From assembly GCA_031323845.1 (NCBI GenBank), contig JAVIYP010000071.1:1-12369 (forward strand): a stretch of DNA of 12,369 nucleotides. Direction: 5' to 3'. Positions 1 to 7,999 of this stretch are shown here, in pieces. This DNA is from PUPG01 sp031323845. Lineage in GTDB: Bacteria; Bacteroidota; Bacteroidia; Bacteroidales; UBA7960. A program made the position numbers and the translations under genes. Under the pieces are notes generated by a model. That model ran no database searches. It saw only the letters and a list, made by a program, of their open reading frames with translations, and was not told the DNA's origin. The number at the start of each line of letters is the position of its first letter. Position 1 is the first letter of the stretch.

Positions 1-1
1 A

Positions 2-523
2 AAAGTAAAAGCCAAACCCATTACCAGTGATTATCCTGATCTTCAGCAGCTGATAGCCGACATGTGGGAAACCATGTACAAAGCCCAGGGTGTTGGGCTG
101 GCGGCACCGCAGATTGGCAGAAGCATACGATTATTTGTCATTGATGCCGAGGCTTATGCCGACGAACAACCTGAAATGGAAGGCTTTAAAAAAGTATTTA
201 TCAATGCTGAGCTGCTGGATGAATCGGGAGAAGCCTATTTGTTTAATGAAGGCTGTCTGAGCTTTCCCGGTTTAAGGGAAGACATCAGGCGCAATCCAGA
301 CATCAGGCTTCGCTATCAGGACGAACACTTCAATGAGTATGAGGAGACATTCACCGGCCTGAAAGCGAGGATTATTCAACACGAGTACGATCACATTGAC
401 GGGGTACTGATGGTTGACAGGATGGCTCCGCTGAAGAGGAGGTTGCTGCACAGAAAACTGCAGAACATCGCCAGGGGCAATGTCCCGGTTGATTATTTGA
501 TGAAGTTTCCAATCAGAAAGTAG
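2..523 (+). CDS. def: Peptide deformylase, 5' end missing
   Basis: This enzyme removes the formyl group from the initiator methionine of nascent proteins in the cytoplasm, using a bound metal ion. All three family motifs are visible: GVGLAAPQIG (nt 89-118), EGCLSFPG (nt 248-271, the cysteine being a metal ligand) and HEYDH (nt 380-394, HExxH with two histidine ligands and the catalytic Glu). The reading frame is open from base 2, before the first ATG at 62. The residues encoded there (KVKAKPITSDYPDLQQLIAD) match the normal deformylase N-terminus, so the gene starts outside the window and ATG 62 is internal. About 173 residues are visible, with probably 10-15 missing. The stop is 5 nt before the M16 peptidase gene, suggesting co-transcription. 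Identification is firm. Confidence 0.97.
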   Translation, partial: KVKAKPITSDYPDLQQLIADMWETMYKAQGVGLAAPQIGRSIRLFVIDAEAYADEQPEMEGFKKVFINAELLDESGEAYLFNEGCLSFPGLREDIRRNPDIRLRYQDEHFNEYEETFTGLKARIIQHEYDHIDGVLMVDRMAPLKRRLLHRKLQNIARGNVPVDYLMKFPIRK

Positions 524-528
524 CAGTA

Positions 529-1749
529 ATGTACCAGACTTACCGCCTGAGAAACGGAATCCGGCTCATACACAGACCCACCCATTCGCATGTGGCTCAT
601 TGCGGCGTTTTCATCAACACGGGATCAAGGGATGAAGGCCCTGATGAGCAAGGCATTGCTCACCTGATTGAACATGTGGTCTTTAAAGGGACAGCCAGGC
701 GAAAAGCCTTTCAGATTCTCAGCCACATGGAGAACGTCGGCGGCGAGATCAATGCTTTCACTTCCAAGGAAGACACCTGTATCTATGCCTCATTTATGTA
801 TCCGCATTATACGCGGTGGTTCGACCTGATCTCTGACATTCTGTTTCACTCTGTCTTCCCTGAAAAGGAGATTAATAAAGAGAAAGACGTTGTATTGGAT
901 GAGATCAATGCCTGTCTCGACAGTCCGTCGGAGCAGATTTTTGATGATTTTGATGAGCTGATCTTCAACAGTCACCCACTGGGAAGAAACATTTTAGGCA
1001 CGCCGGAGAGCCTCAGGGGCATCACCCGCGACAACATCCACCGGTTCATCGGGCGCAATTACGTTACCGGGGAAATGCTCATCTGTTCAGTGGGCAGGAT
1101 GGATTTTACAGCTTTTGTCAGGGCTGCCGAACAGTATTTCGGTCATGTTCCGGCATCCGAAAGGGAGGGCGGGCGCACTAAATTCACTCACTATAGTCCT
1201 CTCGAAAAGGTGCTTCACCGGAAAAATCACCAGGTGCACTGCATTGTCGGCAACAAGGCTTACAGTCTTCACGACAGTAAGAAAACAGCACTGGCCTTGC
1301 TGAGCAACATCCTTGGCGGTCCCGGTCTGAACAGCCGCCTGAACATGTCGGTCAGGGAAAAACACGGCTTTTGTTATAACATAGAAAGTCATTACCAGGC
1401 TTTTTCGGATGCAGGGATCATCAGCATTTATTTTGGCACAGACCCCGGTTATACAGGGAAGACTCTTTCGCTCATCCATAAGGAGCTGAAGCTGGTCAGG
1501 ACAAAAAAACTGGGTTCCCTGCAGCTCAGCAGGGCTAAATTGCAGCTTATGGGTCAGATTGCCATATCCTTTGAATCGCATCTGAACGAAATGCTATATA
1601 ACGGCAAAAACTTCCTGAACTTTGAGAAAACCGACAGTCTGACGGACATCAACCGGCGCATTGAGGCTGTTGAAGCCGGTGACCTGCTGGAAGTTGCCAA
1701 CGAGGTCTTTGAGGAAGGTGTGCTGAGCACGCTGATGTACAAGCCTTAG
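529..1749 (+). CDS. M16 family zinc metallopeptidase (pitrilysin/processing-peptidase type)
   Basis: This is a predicted zinc endopeptidase of the single-unit, about 45-kDa M16B type. The inverted zinc motif HxxEH is present as HLIEH (residues 45-49), with Glu48 as catalytic base. The third zinc ligand is probably Glu125 in VVLDEI, 76 residues downstream as usual for the family. The second, non-catalytic half carries the substrate-binding signature around residues 263-283 (GGPGLNSRL, then VREKHGFCY). The length of 406 aa is normal. No signal peptide is visible, so it should be cytoplasmic, unlike many envelope-bound Bacteroidota M16 proteins. ATG 529 lies 5 nt after def and begins directly with the family's N-terminal strand (RLRNGIRLIHRP). 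The substrate cannot be told from the sequence. The pairing with def suggests peptide maturation or turnover, which is inference. Confidence 0.93.
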   Translation: MYQTYRLRNGIRLIHRPTHSHVAHCGVFINTGSRDEGPDEQGIAHLIEHVVFKGTARRKAFQILSHMENVGGEINAFTSKEDTCIYASFMYPHYTRWFDLISDILFHSVFPEKEINKEKDVVLDEINACLDSPSEQIFDDFDELIFNSHPLGRNILGTPESLRGITRDNIHRFIGRNYVTGEMLICSVGRMDFTAFVRAAEQYFGHVPASEREGGRTKFTHYSPLEKVLHRKNHQVHCIVGNKAYSLHDSKKTALALLSNILGGPGLNSRLNMSVREKHGFCYNIESHYQAFSDAGIISIYFGTDPGYTGKTLSLIHKELKLVRTKKLGSLQLSRAKLQLMGQIAISFESHLNEMLYNGKNFLNFEKTDSLTDINRRIEAVEAGDLLEVANEVFEEGVLSTLMYKP

Positions 1750-1776
1750 ATTACCATGCTTATTTGATGCTTTGTT

Positions 1777-2424
1777 ATGGAGTTTATTTCAAAAAACATT
1801 GAGGAATATGCATCTCTGCACAGCAGTGCTGAACCCGGAGTATTGCAGCGATTGAGTCGCGAAACACAGGCCAAAATTTTAAAGCCCAGAATGTTGTCAG
1901 GGCATCTGCAGGGCCGCTTGTTGTCTTTCATAAGCCGGCTGGTACAGCCGCGATGCATTCTTGAAATTGGCACATACACGGCCTACTCGGCCATATGCCT
2001 GGCAGAAGGTTTGCAGAAGGGTGGCCTCTTGCACACGATCGACCATAACGCAGAACTGGAAGAGTTTGCCGTAAAATACATCAAAGAAGCCGGTTATGCC
2101 GGCATCATCGTGCAGCATATCGGTGAAGCCCTGGAAGTTCTGCCCGGTCTCGATTACAGCTTTGATCTGGTATTTATTGATGCAGACAAGGAAAACTATG
2201 TCAACTACTTCAAACTGATCTTCCCAAAGCTGAGAAAAGGCGGTATTGTTTTGGCTGACAACGCCCTATGGAGTGGAAAGGTGTGCGCTCCGGAGGAGGA
2301 GATGGATGATGAAACCAGGGGTATTCACCAGTTTAACACTTTTATCCGGGCCCACGACGGTGTTCGCCACCTGCTGCTACCTTTCAGGGATGGCTTAATG
2401 ATGATAGAGAAAACTGCTGAATAG
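1777..2424 (+). CDS. Class I SAM-dependent O-methyltransferase (family 3, CCoAOMT/YrrM-like)
   Basis: This is a predicted cytoplasmic methyltransferase with a Rossmann-like fold. Motif I is LEIGTYTAYS (62-71), which binds S-adenosylmethionine. FIDADKENY (133-141) carries the acidic metal and SAM residues, and GGIVLADNALWSGKV (155-169) is the conserved segment giving Asp161 and Asn162, expected divalent-cation ligands in this family. The 215-aa length is typical. The family includes plant caffeoyl-CoA O-methyltransferase and the bacterial tRNA 5-hydroxyuridine methyltransferase TrmR (YrrM). A tRNA or small-molecule substrate is equally possible here, so I give no symbol. An in-frame ATG at 1756 is followed by a stop at 1765, which fixes ATG 1777 as the start. 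It follows the M16 gene by 27 nt and is probably the last gene of the def unit. It converges with the minus-strand operon 46 nt away. Confidence 0.9.
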   Translation: MEFISKNIEEYASLHSSAEPGVLQRLSRETQAKILKPRMLSGHLQGRLLSFISRLVQPRCILEIGTYTAYSAICLAEGLQKGGLLHTIDHNAELEEFAVKYIKEAGYAGIIVQHIGEALEVLPGLDYSFDLVFIDADKENYVNYFKLIFPKLRKGGIVLADNALWSGKVCAPEEEMDDETRGIHQFNTFIRAHDGVRHLLLPFRDGLMMIEKTAE

Positions 2425-2470
2425 GTTCGTTGGTCTGTGTTACTGTTTTAGCATATTACAATACCAGTTT

Positions 2471-3175
2471 TTAAAACGGATGCAAGCCGATCTCCAGTCC
2501 CACGGTATATCGCGGCAATTCAGGCAAATCAGCTGATTCCCTGAACCGGTCGGACAAGCTGTAGGTTCCTTTGATCACAAAGTTATTGAATCCTAACCGT
2601 GCTGATAATCCATAATTAAGAGAGGCAGGATACTTCACTCCATTGATTCTCACCCTGTAGCTCAGTTTGTTTTCTTCAAAAAAATAGACATGGCGGGCGT
2701 GCAGCAACCAGCCACCATAGGCCCCGACATCAACAAAGCGACCTATGTAATCGCCCCTGCTTCCATAATTTATGCGCTTATACACGCCGATTCCGGCATC
2801 CAGCAAAACAATTTTTTCACGGTCGCGCATAATGGTATCGGGCACTGCTTTTTTGGCCGATTGTTGTATGTGATATGCCTGGCGGCGTGCCGTTACTTCG
2901 CTGCCGAAAGAAAAGGTATTGGATAAGCGTCTTTTGTAGCGATAACCGTATTCGAGGGTTCGCGACCTGCCATAGACGATTTCTGCTCCGGGGTGTTCTG
3001 GAGGACCAACCATAAACTGAATGCCGAAAAATGAATGGCTGTAATGCTTGCGGTTCATTCCGTATTCCGGCACATGCTCTCTCTTTTCGTCGGGATCTTT
3101 GGAAATAATCACGGTTTGTGCGAGGCTGCTCAGTACAATCAACGTACAACATGCTGAAAGAAGTATTCTTAGCAT
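2471..3175 (-). CDS. Putative outer-membrane beta-barrel protein, function unknown
   Basis: I do not recognise a named family. The 234-aa protein opens with a Sec-type signal peptide (MLRILLSACCTLIVLSSLAQ, cleavage probably near residues 19-21). After a charged linker (about 24-45) come alternating hydrophobic and polar segments rich in Tyr, Phe and Gly, such as SFFGIQFMVG, TLEYGYRYKR, NYGLSARLGF and YTVGLEIGLHPF. It ends in Phe. This pattern, with a C-terminal aromatic residue, is what small 8- to 10-strand outer-membrane barrels look like. It is the last gene of the operon, starting 10 nt after the S8 protease stop, so it is very probably co-expressed with porQ and the protease. A role as a T9SS accessory or surface anchor is only a guess. 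Being a real secreted protein gene is well supported; the barrel topology is moderately so. Confidence 0.75.
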   Translation of the reverse strand: MLRILLSACCTLIVLSSLAQTVIISKDPDEKREHVPEYGMNRKHYSHSFFGIQFMVGPPEHPGAEIVYGRSRTLEYGYRYKRRLSNTFSFGSEVTARRQAYHIQQSAKKAVPDTIMRDREKIVLLDAGIGVYKRINYGSRGDYIGRFVDVGAYGGWLLHARHVYFFEENKLSYRVRINGVKYPASLNYGLSARLGFNNFVIKGTYSLSDRFRESADLPELPRYTVGLEIGLHPF

Positions 3176-3185
3176 ACCGGGGGGC

Positions 3186-4823
3186 TTAAGGGTCCGTTAT
3201 TTTCATAGATGAAGTAAACCCATTGTAATGCACCCATAGGTATTGACCAGGCTGAAAATCGTCCTTTGGCAGTTTCATGGTCGTTATACCTTCCAGGTCA
3301 ATGACAAAATACCGGGCTATACTTCCATCCTCATTTCTTATCTGGTAGTAAAGATATTGTTTTTCCTTCAATGCGGCTGTTTCATCGTTAGCTTCTTGTC
3401 TGACCCTGATTCTCATATTGATGCTTATGTGCTTATTTTCTCTTACGATGTCGAAGGTAGGCATTTGAATGCCCGGGTAGTCATCAAAGAAATAGCATGC
3501 CTGTGGTATTCCATAGCCGTGAGCGTAGTCGTAATACGGATACAGTGATGCGCTGCGTTCAATGGCTTGAAACACCTGCATGTTCGACCAGGAGGGATTC
3601 ATTTGCCAGAGGCATGCGGCGAATCCTGCCACAAGGGGGCTTGCAAATGAGGTGCCCTGGGGTTTTCCCAGGCTGCGCCGGTTGGCTGCTACCACCTGTC
3701 CCAAAGCACTTACGTTAGGTTTCATGGTGCCGTCGGCTGCCGGTCCAACAGAGCTGTACGAAGCCCTGAGCATGCTGTTGAAATCAAGTGCGCCGACGGT
3801 CAGTACACTGTCCACGTCGGCCGGAGTCACCACGATGCGCCACTGGTTGTTGTTTCCCTGGTTTCCGGCGGCATTCACAATCAGTATGCCTTTCCTTGTA
3901 GCGATGCGGGCGGCCTGAGCGACCAGGGAGGTCTGGCCGTCCATTTCTTCAGGGAAGTAGCGGTGATAAACATAGCCCAGCGAAGAATTAATGATGTCGG
4001 CACCCAGCTGATCAGCCCATTCAACTGCTGCAAGCCAGTACTGTTCTTCGGCAAGGGGTTCGCGCCGGATCTCGGTTCGCGCCAGCAGGAACTCCGCTCC
4101 GGTGGCCAGGCCCAGCGGAACACCGTCAATCACGCCTGCCAGGCTTGATAACACCATGGTGCCGTGTACACTCGCAGTGAACACATGCTCCCGGTTCCGG
4201 TGGAAGTCATACGTGGCAATGATGCGGCCATCCCTGGTGAGATGTCTGAAAGCGGGATGCGTATTCACTCCGCGGAATCCGGCATCAAAAACCGCTATGC
4301 GGATACCTTTCCCGTTAATGTTGTTCTTATGAAAGTAATGGCCGTTCATATGGCTGACCTGCGCATGCAGCAAGCTTGTGTCTGCATCGGCCAGCAACGA
4401 CCCGGCATCAGTCTCCGCATCGGCCAGGACAGGTGTTTTTCTTAACGCAGCAGGCCGGACATCCCTGACAAAGCCGAGCTCTTTGATTTGAGAAAGATTT
4501 TGAGAGGGTACATGGACAAAAGCGGCATTGAACCACCTTGAAACAACGCCCACAGAGTCCACAAAGCGGCTCAGTTCCTGCACATATTCATCACGCACCG
4601 GCACATCAAGCGTATCGTAGAGGCAGATGCCATGCCTAAGCCTTCGTTCAATGGCTTTCTGATCGAAAAATGAATAGGGATCAAAGTCAACACCCTTCTT
4701 ATCCGTAAAGAACACCCAGGCAGCTTCACTCCTATCCTGTAAGTAAACTGAAGCACAGACCTTTTCAGGGACATAAATAAAGCAAAGCATGAAGGAATAC
4801 AAAAGAATGATACGCTTATTCAT
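3186..4823 (-). CDS. Secreted S8 (subtilisin-like) serine protease, probable T9SS cargo
   Basis: This is an exported serine endopeptidase. From ATG 4823 (545 aa) the order is: signal peptide with a VCA cleavage site around residue 24; an N-terminal propeptide-like region (about 28-110) with FFTDKKG, DQKAIERRLRHGI, DVPV and SRWFNA, a pattern I associate with Bacteroidota secreted subtilases; then the catalytic domain (about 170-425). The triad is Asp180 (VFDAGFRG), His220 (SVHGTMV) and Ser392 (GTSFASP), with oxyanion Asn321 (AAGNQGN). The last 90 or so residues are beta-rich and end in a DGSIARYF / LPKDDFQPGQYLWVHY / MKITDP layout resembling a divergent T9SS type A sorting domain. The frame can be extended to a TTG at 4832, but ATG 4823 is the better start and gives a clean signal peptide. 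It lies 10 nt after porQ. Protease identity is firm; T9SS export is inference. Confidence 0.93.
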   Translation of the reverse strand: MNKRIILLYSFMLCFIYVPEKVCASVYLQDRSEAAWVFFTDKKGVDFDPYSFFDQKAIERRLRHGICLYDTLDVPVRDEYVQELSRFVDSVGVVSRWFNAAFVHVPSQNLSQIKELGFVRDVRPAALRKTPVLADAETDAGSLLADADTSLLHAQVSHMNGHYFHKNNINGKGIRIAVFDAGFRGVNTHPAFRHLTRDGRIIATYDFHRNREHVFTASVHGTMVLSSLAGVIDGVPLGLATGAEFLLARTEIRREPLAEEQYWLAAVEWADQLGADIINSSLGYVYHRYFPEEMDGQTSLVAQAARIATRKGILIVNAAGNQGNNNQWRIVVTPADVDSVLTVGALDFNSMLRASYSSVGPAADGTMKPNVSALGQVVAANRRSLGKPQGTSFASPLVAGFAACLWQMNPSWSNMQVFQAIERSASLYPYYDYAHGYGIPQACYFFDDYPGIQMPTFDIVRENKHISINMRIRVRQEANDETAALKEKQYLYYQIRNEDGSIARYFVIDLEGITTMKLPKDDFQPGQYLWVHYNGFTSSMKITDP

Positions 4824-4833
4824 CGCAGCCAAG

Positions 4834-5928
4834 TTAAAATAGTACTTCCTCCTTGTTATTCGGGCGATAAAATAAATCCTGCAGGCTGGTGCTCAGTGAT
4901 ATATGATTTGGAGTGCCGGCCAGGTGGTAGTTTGAGCGGCCGTAATGCAACTGGAAGCGGGAAATATGAATGCCAAAGCCCCAGGAGAAGCCTACCGTTG
5001 ACAGTCGCGTGTCCACTTTCATTTCCTGGCGGCGACGGTAATTATACCCCATCCTGAAGCTGAAGTTGCGGCTCGGTATGAATTCCAGCCCCAGGGTTAG
5101 ATGGCGCATCAGGTTATCGCCAAAATCGCTGACCTTCTGCTGAACGCTGCGTCCATCATTGCCATTGCTGAAGTGATCAGGCAGCAGCAGGGGCGACTCA
5201 TAGGTCAGATCAAAGTTATGCAGGTTGTTGGCCACCAGCGAAAACTGAAAGGGGGCGTTGTTCAGTTTTTTTGACACGCCGAGCATCAGGTCGAACGGAA
5301 GCGGTTCCCGGTTTCCTCCGTGGTAATAGGTGATCTGCCTGCCGATATTTCTTGCCACTATGGCGGCAACCAGCTGATGTTCCGGATTGATGTAGGCAAA
5401 GGAAACGTCTGCGGCCATTCCTGTTGATTCATACGTGTAAAAGGAAGAATATATCATTTTCAGGTTGCTTCCTATCATAAAGTTTTCGCTCAACGGCCTT
5501 CCCCAGCCTACCTGCAGGCTGTATTCGCCGGCGGTGAATTCACCTGTGATGTAACCGGTTTCATCAGCTTCGGTGAAACGTCCGTAATCAATATACTGCA
5601 ATGCGGCGCTGAACTGACCCAGGCGATTGAAATAATGCGAGAAAGCGACCAAACCATAGTTGATGTCATCAAAATAATCAACGAAGTTAAGGCTGAGATG
5701 ATTGTTAATGTCCTGACTGAGCAGGGAAGGATACACCAGGGCCATACCCAGGTCGTTATCCGGCACAGGAATGGCATACCCTCCCAATGCGGTGATCCTT
5801 GCGGTACCCGGCAAGTTTAGAAATTCAAACACTCGTCCGCTCTGCGGTTGCGGCATGGCATGCGCTGTCAGCAAAACCATCAGTGCAAGCACTACCAATA
5901 CCTTTTTCAACAACAACGATTTCAACAT
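4834..5928 (-). CDS. porQ: Type IX secretion system protein PorQ
   Basis: PorQ is an outer-membrane protein of the PorP/PorV-like barrel class, associated with the T9SS machinery that exports and anchors surface proteins in Bacteroidota. The mature N-terminus has the signature VFEFLNLPGTARITALGG (residues 33-50), followed by strand-rich segments throughout (for example YSLQVGWGRPLSENFMIGSNLK and FSFRMGYNYRRR). With the start at ATG 5928 the protein has 364 aa and a standard signal peptide: MLKSLLLKK, then a Leu/Val-rich core ending TAHA (cleavage about 24). An upstream in-frame ATG at 5994 would give 386 aa and overlap the coaE stop by 4 nt (ATGA). It would, however, put an extra 22 residues with a second hydrophobic stretch before the signal peptide, so I prefer 5928. 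The downstream protease may be a T9SS substrate. Confidence 0.9.
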   Translation of the reverse strand: MLKSLLLKKVLVVLALMVLLTAHAMPQPQSGRVFEFLNLPGTARITALGGYAIPVPDNDLGMALVYPSLLSQDINNHLSLNFVDYFDDINYGLVAFSHYFNRLGQFSAALQYIDYGRFTEADETGYITGEFTAGEYSLQVGWGRPLSENFMIGSNLKMIYSSFYTYESTGMAADVSFAYINPEHQLVAAIVARNIGRQITYYHGGNREPLPFDLMLGVSKKLNNAPFQFSLVANNLHNFDLTYESPLLLPDHFSNGNDGRSVQQKVSDFGDNLMRHLTLGLEFIPSRNFSFRMGYNYRRRQEMKVDTRLSTVGFSWGFGIHISRFQLHYGRSNYHLAGTPNHISLSTSLQDLFYRPNNKEEVLF

Positions 5929-5990
5929 AGTAAAACAAACACGTAACACAAGTAAAAACGACAACCTACCGGGGCTTATTTTAAAGCCAT

Positions 5991-6596
5991 TCATTTATCA
6001 CCTGCAGATTGGCTCAAAGCCGTCAATTCAGCGTGTATTTTTTCCACCTGGGGCATCAGCAGATGGGCGCCATCATTGTTAATGACATAGTCGGCCTGTA
6101 AGATCTTTTCTTCTTCCGGCATCTGGTTTTTCATTCGCTGCCGGACTTCATCCGCAGATGAACCGTCTCTTTGAGAAACTCTCAGAATACGTAAATCTTC
6201 AGGAGCCGTAACCAGGATGATCTTGTCAAAGGCGTGGCTCTGTTCCGACTCAAAAAGAATGGCAGCCTCCATGATCACATAGGCTTTGTCGCGATGTCCG
6301 GCTGTCCAGTCATCGAAATCGGCACGCACCTGCGGGTGGATGACGGCATTGAGCTGATCGAGCTTTTTCCTGTCGTTAAACACCAGTGCGGCAATTTTTT
6401 TCCGGTCCGGCATCCCCTGTTGATCCAGATACTCCTTTCCAAAAACCGTTTTAATGAATTGAATGGTGGCAGGTGCATTCAGGAAATACCTTCCCCTTTG
6501 ATCCGCGTAATAAACCGGGACGTCAAGCATGTGGAACAGGCGACTCACAGTGGTTTTGCCGCTGCCAATATTTCCGGTCAACCCTACACGTTTCAT
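5991..6596 (-). CDS. coaE: Dephospho-CoA kinase
   Basis: This enzyme catalyses the last step of coenzyme A synthesis, ATP-dependent phosphorylation of the 3'-hydroxyl of dephospho-CoA, in the cytoplasm. The 201-aa length is standard. The N-terminal Walker A loop GNIGSGKT (8-15) is intact. It is followed by VYYADQ (28-33), the place of the conserved substrate-binding acidic residue, then by the LNAVIHP segment (82-88) and the lid and C-terminal core with RVSQRDG, VRQRMKNQM and ADYVINNDG, all typical of CoaE. It starts 6 nt after the YbbR gene stop, and its TGA overlaps a possible upstream porQ ATG by 4 nt. Its position after yajC and the YbbR gene is the usual Bacteroidota arrangement. Confidence 0.97.
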   Translation of the reverse strand: MKRVGLTGNIGSGKTTVSRLFHMLDVPVYYADQRGRYFLNAPATIQFIKTVFGKEYLDQQGMPDRKKIAALVFNDRKKLDQLNAVIHPQVRADFDDWTAGHRDKAYVIMEAAILFESEQSHAFDKIILVTAPEDLRILRVSQRDGSSADEVRQRMKNQMPEEEKILQADYVINNDGAHLLMPQVEKIHAELTALSQSAGDK

Positions 6597-6602
6597 AGGC
6601 AG

Positions 6603-7610
6603 TTATTCGAGAATTAAATATTCAACAACCCGTGGGTGCATACCAAGAATTTCTACAAAAGCAGGGTGGTTGATGAGCTCGACTGCAAGCCTGTCGTTTG
6701 AATCATCCATAACCTGCGGACACCTTACAACAGCCCGGAACATCCCTTCCTCAACTGCGGCGAAATTGTTGAGCGACACCAGGTAGGTAACCGTAATGGT
6801 ATTCGGGAACAGCCTGATCCCGGAAATATCATATTCTTCGGGGCACTCCACTTCCAGTCTCAGTTCAATGAACGATTCGGTGAACTCTTCCACCGGGATG
6901 CGCACTTCAATACTTCCGGTTTCCATGGAAACTGAAGGAAGGTCGACCGGTTTCAGAAGTTTTAATTCCTGCCTGGCCGTTTGCCGTAGTTTGCCGGCAT
7001 GCCAATGTTCGGTTTCGATGTAGCTGAGCGTATCCAGGAGCGTTACCGGCCCGCTTATCCAGATACTGTCAGGTTCGATGCTTGCATCTCCTGATTGCTT
7101 AAAACGCTGATCAAAAGCCACATCCGCATTGAGCTTAACAGGAAGTTTTTTTCTCGTGGCGGGAACGAGTTCCAGGAATACGGTATCGGGACTGGTGTTT
7201 TGCACACTCACCCACGCACCGTGCGTATCTGCCAGCAATGTGCTGATCTGGCCGCCGGTTATGTAGTTATACCGCCTGTTGTTTCTCACAACGGTGGGCA
7301 GGTTACGTGCCTGGAACGACAGCGTATCCGGCCGGGAAAAAAAATATAAACCGATCAGCCTGATACCTGTAGATTTCAAACGGTAATGCACCAGGCTGTC
7401 ACTTTGAGATGCGGCGACCAATCCGTCAGGATAATCAGCAAAAACGAGGTATTGGTGAAAGGGAGCCGAAGTTTCCTGCGATAACTTATTGAACAACCAG
7501 AACATGGCGCTTACGACAAAACACAGGATGAACAGATAAGCCCTGCGTTTGTTTGCAGCCTCCAGGTGAGTTAAGGAAGCCTTTTTTCGCCACAAAAGTT
7601 TCCAATTCAT
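6603..7610 (-). CDS. YbbR-like domain-containing membrane-anchored protein
   Basis: The 335-aa protein has a short basic cytoplasmic N-terminus (1-24, many Lys and Arg) and one membrane helix at about 25-41 (YLFILCFVVSAMFWLFN). A long periplasmic part of beta-rich YbbR-type repeats follows. The clearest repeat is about residues 150-200, with KKLPVKLNADVAF followed by PDSIWISGPVTLLDTL, which is the diagnostic YbbR layout. The stop-start junction with yajC is immediate (0 nt), and coaE follows after 6 nt. In Firmicutes the YbbR protein CdaR controls the c-di-AMP cyclase CdaA. No cyclase gene is present here, and the Bacteroidota versions have no established role that I know of. The conserved linkage to yajC suggests an envelope function, which is inference. 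Confidence 0.87.
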   Translation of the reverse strand: MNWKLLWRKKASLTHLEAANKRRAYLFILCFVVSAMFWLFNKLSQETSAPFHQYLVFADYPDGLVAASQSDSLVHYRLKSTGIRLIGLYFFSRPDTLSFQARNLPTVVRNNRRYNYITGGQISTLLADTHGAWVSVQNTSPDTVFLELVPATRKKLPVKLNADVAFDQRFKQSGDASIEPDSIWISGPVTLLDTLSYIETEHWHAGKLRQTARQELKLLKPVDLPSVSMETGSIEVRIPVEEFTESFIELRLEVECPEEYDISGIRLFPNTITVTYLVSLNNFAAVEEGMFRAVVRCPQVMDDSNDRLAVELINHPAFVEILGMHPRVVEYLILE

Positions 7611-7934
7611 TTAACGCTTATCGCCGAGCTGTTCGGAGGCACCTTCCATGGCTACGGCTGATTTTTCAATACGCAGCTGATTACCGCCCAGCACTTCAAT
7701 AGTGAAGGTCTTTTCCTGCTCTTCGACAATCTTTCCATGGATGCCGCCAATGGTAATAATTTTATCTCCCTTTTTCAGACTTTCACGGTATTTGCGCAAG
7801 TCCTTCTGTTTTTTCATCTGCGGACGGATAAAGAAAAGGTAGAACACCAGAATGATCAGGATCAGCGGCAAAAAAGCACCTAAACCACCACCTCCTTCTT
7901 CTCCAACCATCAATAAAATATTAAGCAAGTTCAT
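7611..7934 (-). CDS. yajC: Preprotein translocase subunit YajC
   Basis: YajC is a small single-pass inner-membrane protein that associates with SecDF and the Sec translocon. From ATG 7934 it has 107 residues: a short Gly/Glu-containing N-terminus (residues 11-18 are mostly Gly), a membrane helix at about 19-36 (LGAFLPLILIILVFYLFF) and the family hallmark IRPQMKKQK directly after it. The cytoplasmic domain follows with LKKGDKIITIGGIHGKIVE, the conserved YajC core. The frame can be extended three codons to a TTG at 7943, but ATG 7934 is the ordinary choice. It abuts the YbbR-domain gene with no gap. It lies 65 nt after nusB, which leaves room for the internal promoter noted separately. Confidence 0.96.
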   Translation of the reverse strand: MNLLNILLMVGEEGGGGLGAFLPLILIILVFYLFFIRPQMKKQKDLRKYRESLKKGDKIITIGGIHGKIVEEQEKTFTIEVLGGNQLRIEKSAVAMEGASEQLGDKR

Positions 7935-7966
7935 CGTTTTCAATGTTTAATTAGACAAAGGTTAAG

Positions 7967-7974
7967 CAAAGTTA
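7967..7974 (-). promoter_or_regulatory. Candidate internal -7 element before yajC
   Basis: Read on the minus strand this is TAACTTTG, an exact match to the Bacteroidota -7 pattern TAnnTTTG, lying 32 nt before the yajC ATG in the 65-nt nusB-yajC gap. No clear TTTG is seen at the -33 distance, so it is a weak candidate. It would let yajC and the genes after it be expressed independently of nusB. Confidence 0.35.
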
Positions 7975-7999
7975 ATAAATTGTATGAAAGCACGCTCGT

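Noticed and set aside
1087..1581. 164-codon open frame antisense to the M16 peptidase gene
   Set aside because: It is opposite an intact, well-identified gene and shows no family motifs.
2425..2470. Terminator between the convergent methyltransferase and barrel-protein genes
   Set aside because: The 46 nt were inspected on both strands and no stem-loop with a U run was seen.
3146..3175. Lipobox-like LSAC in the N-terminus of the barrel protein
   Set aside because: The hydrophobic stretch before the cysteine is too short for a lipoprotein signal, whereas a normal signal peptide ending near residue 20 fits well.
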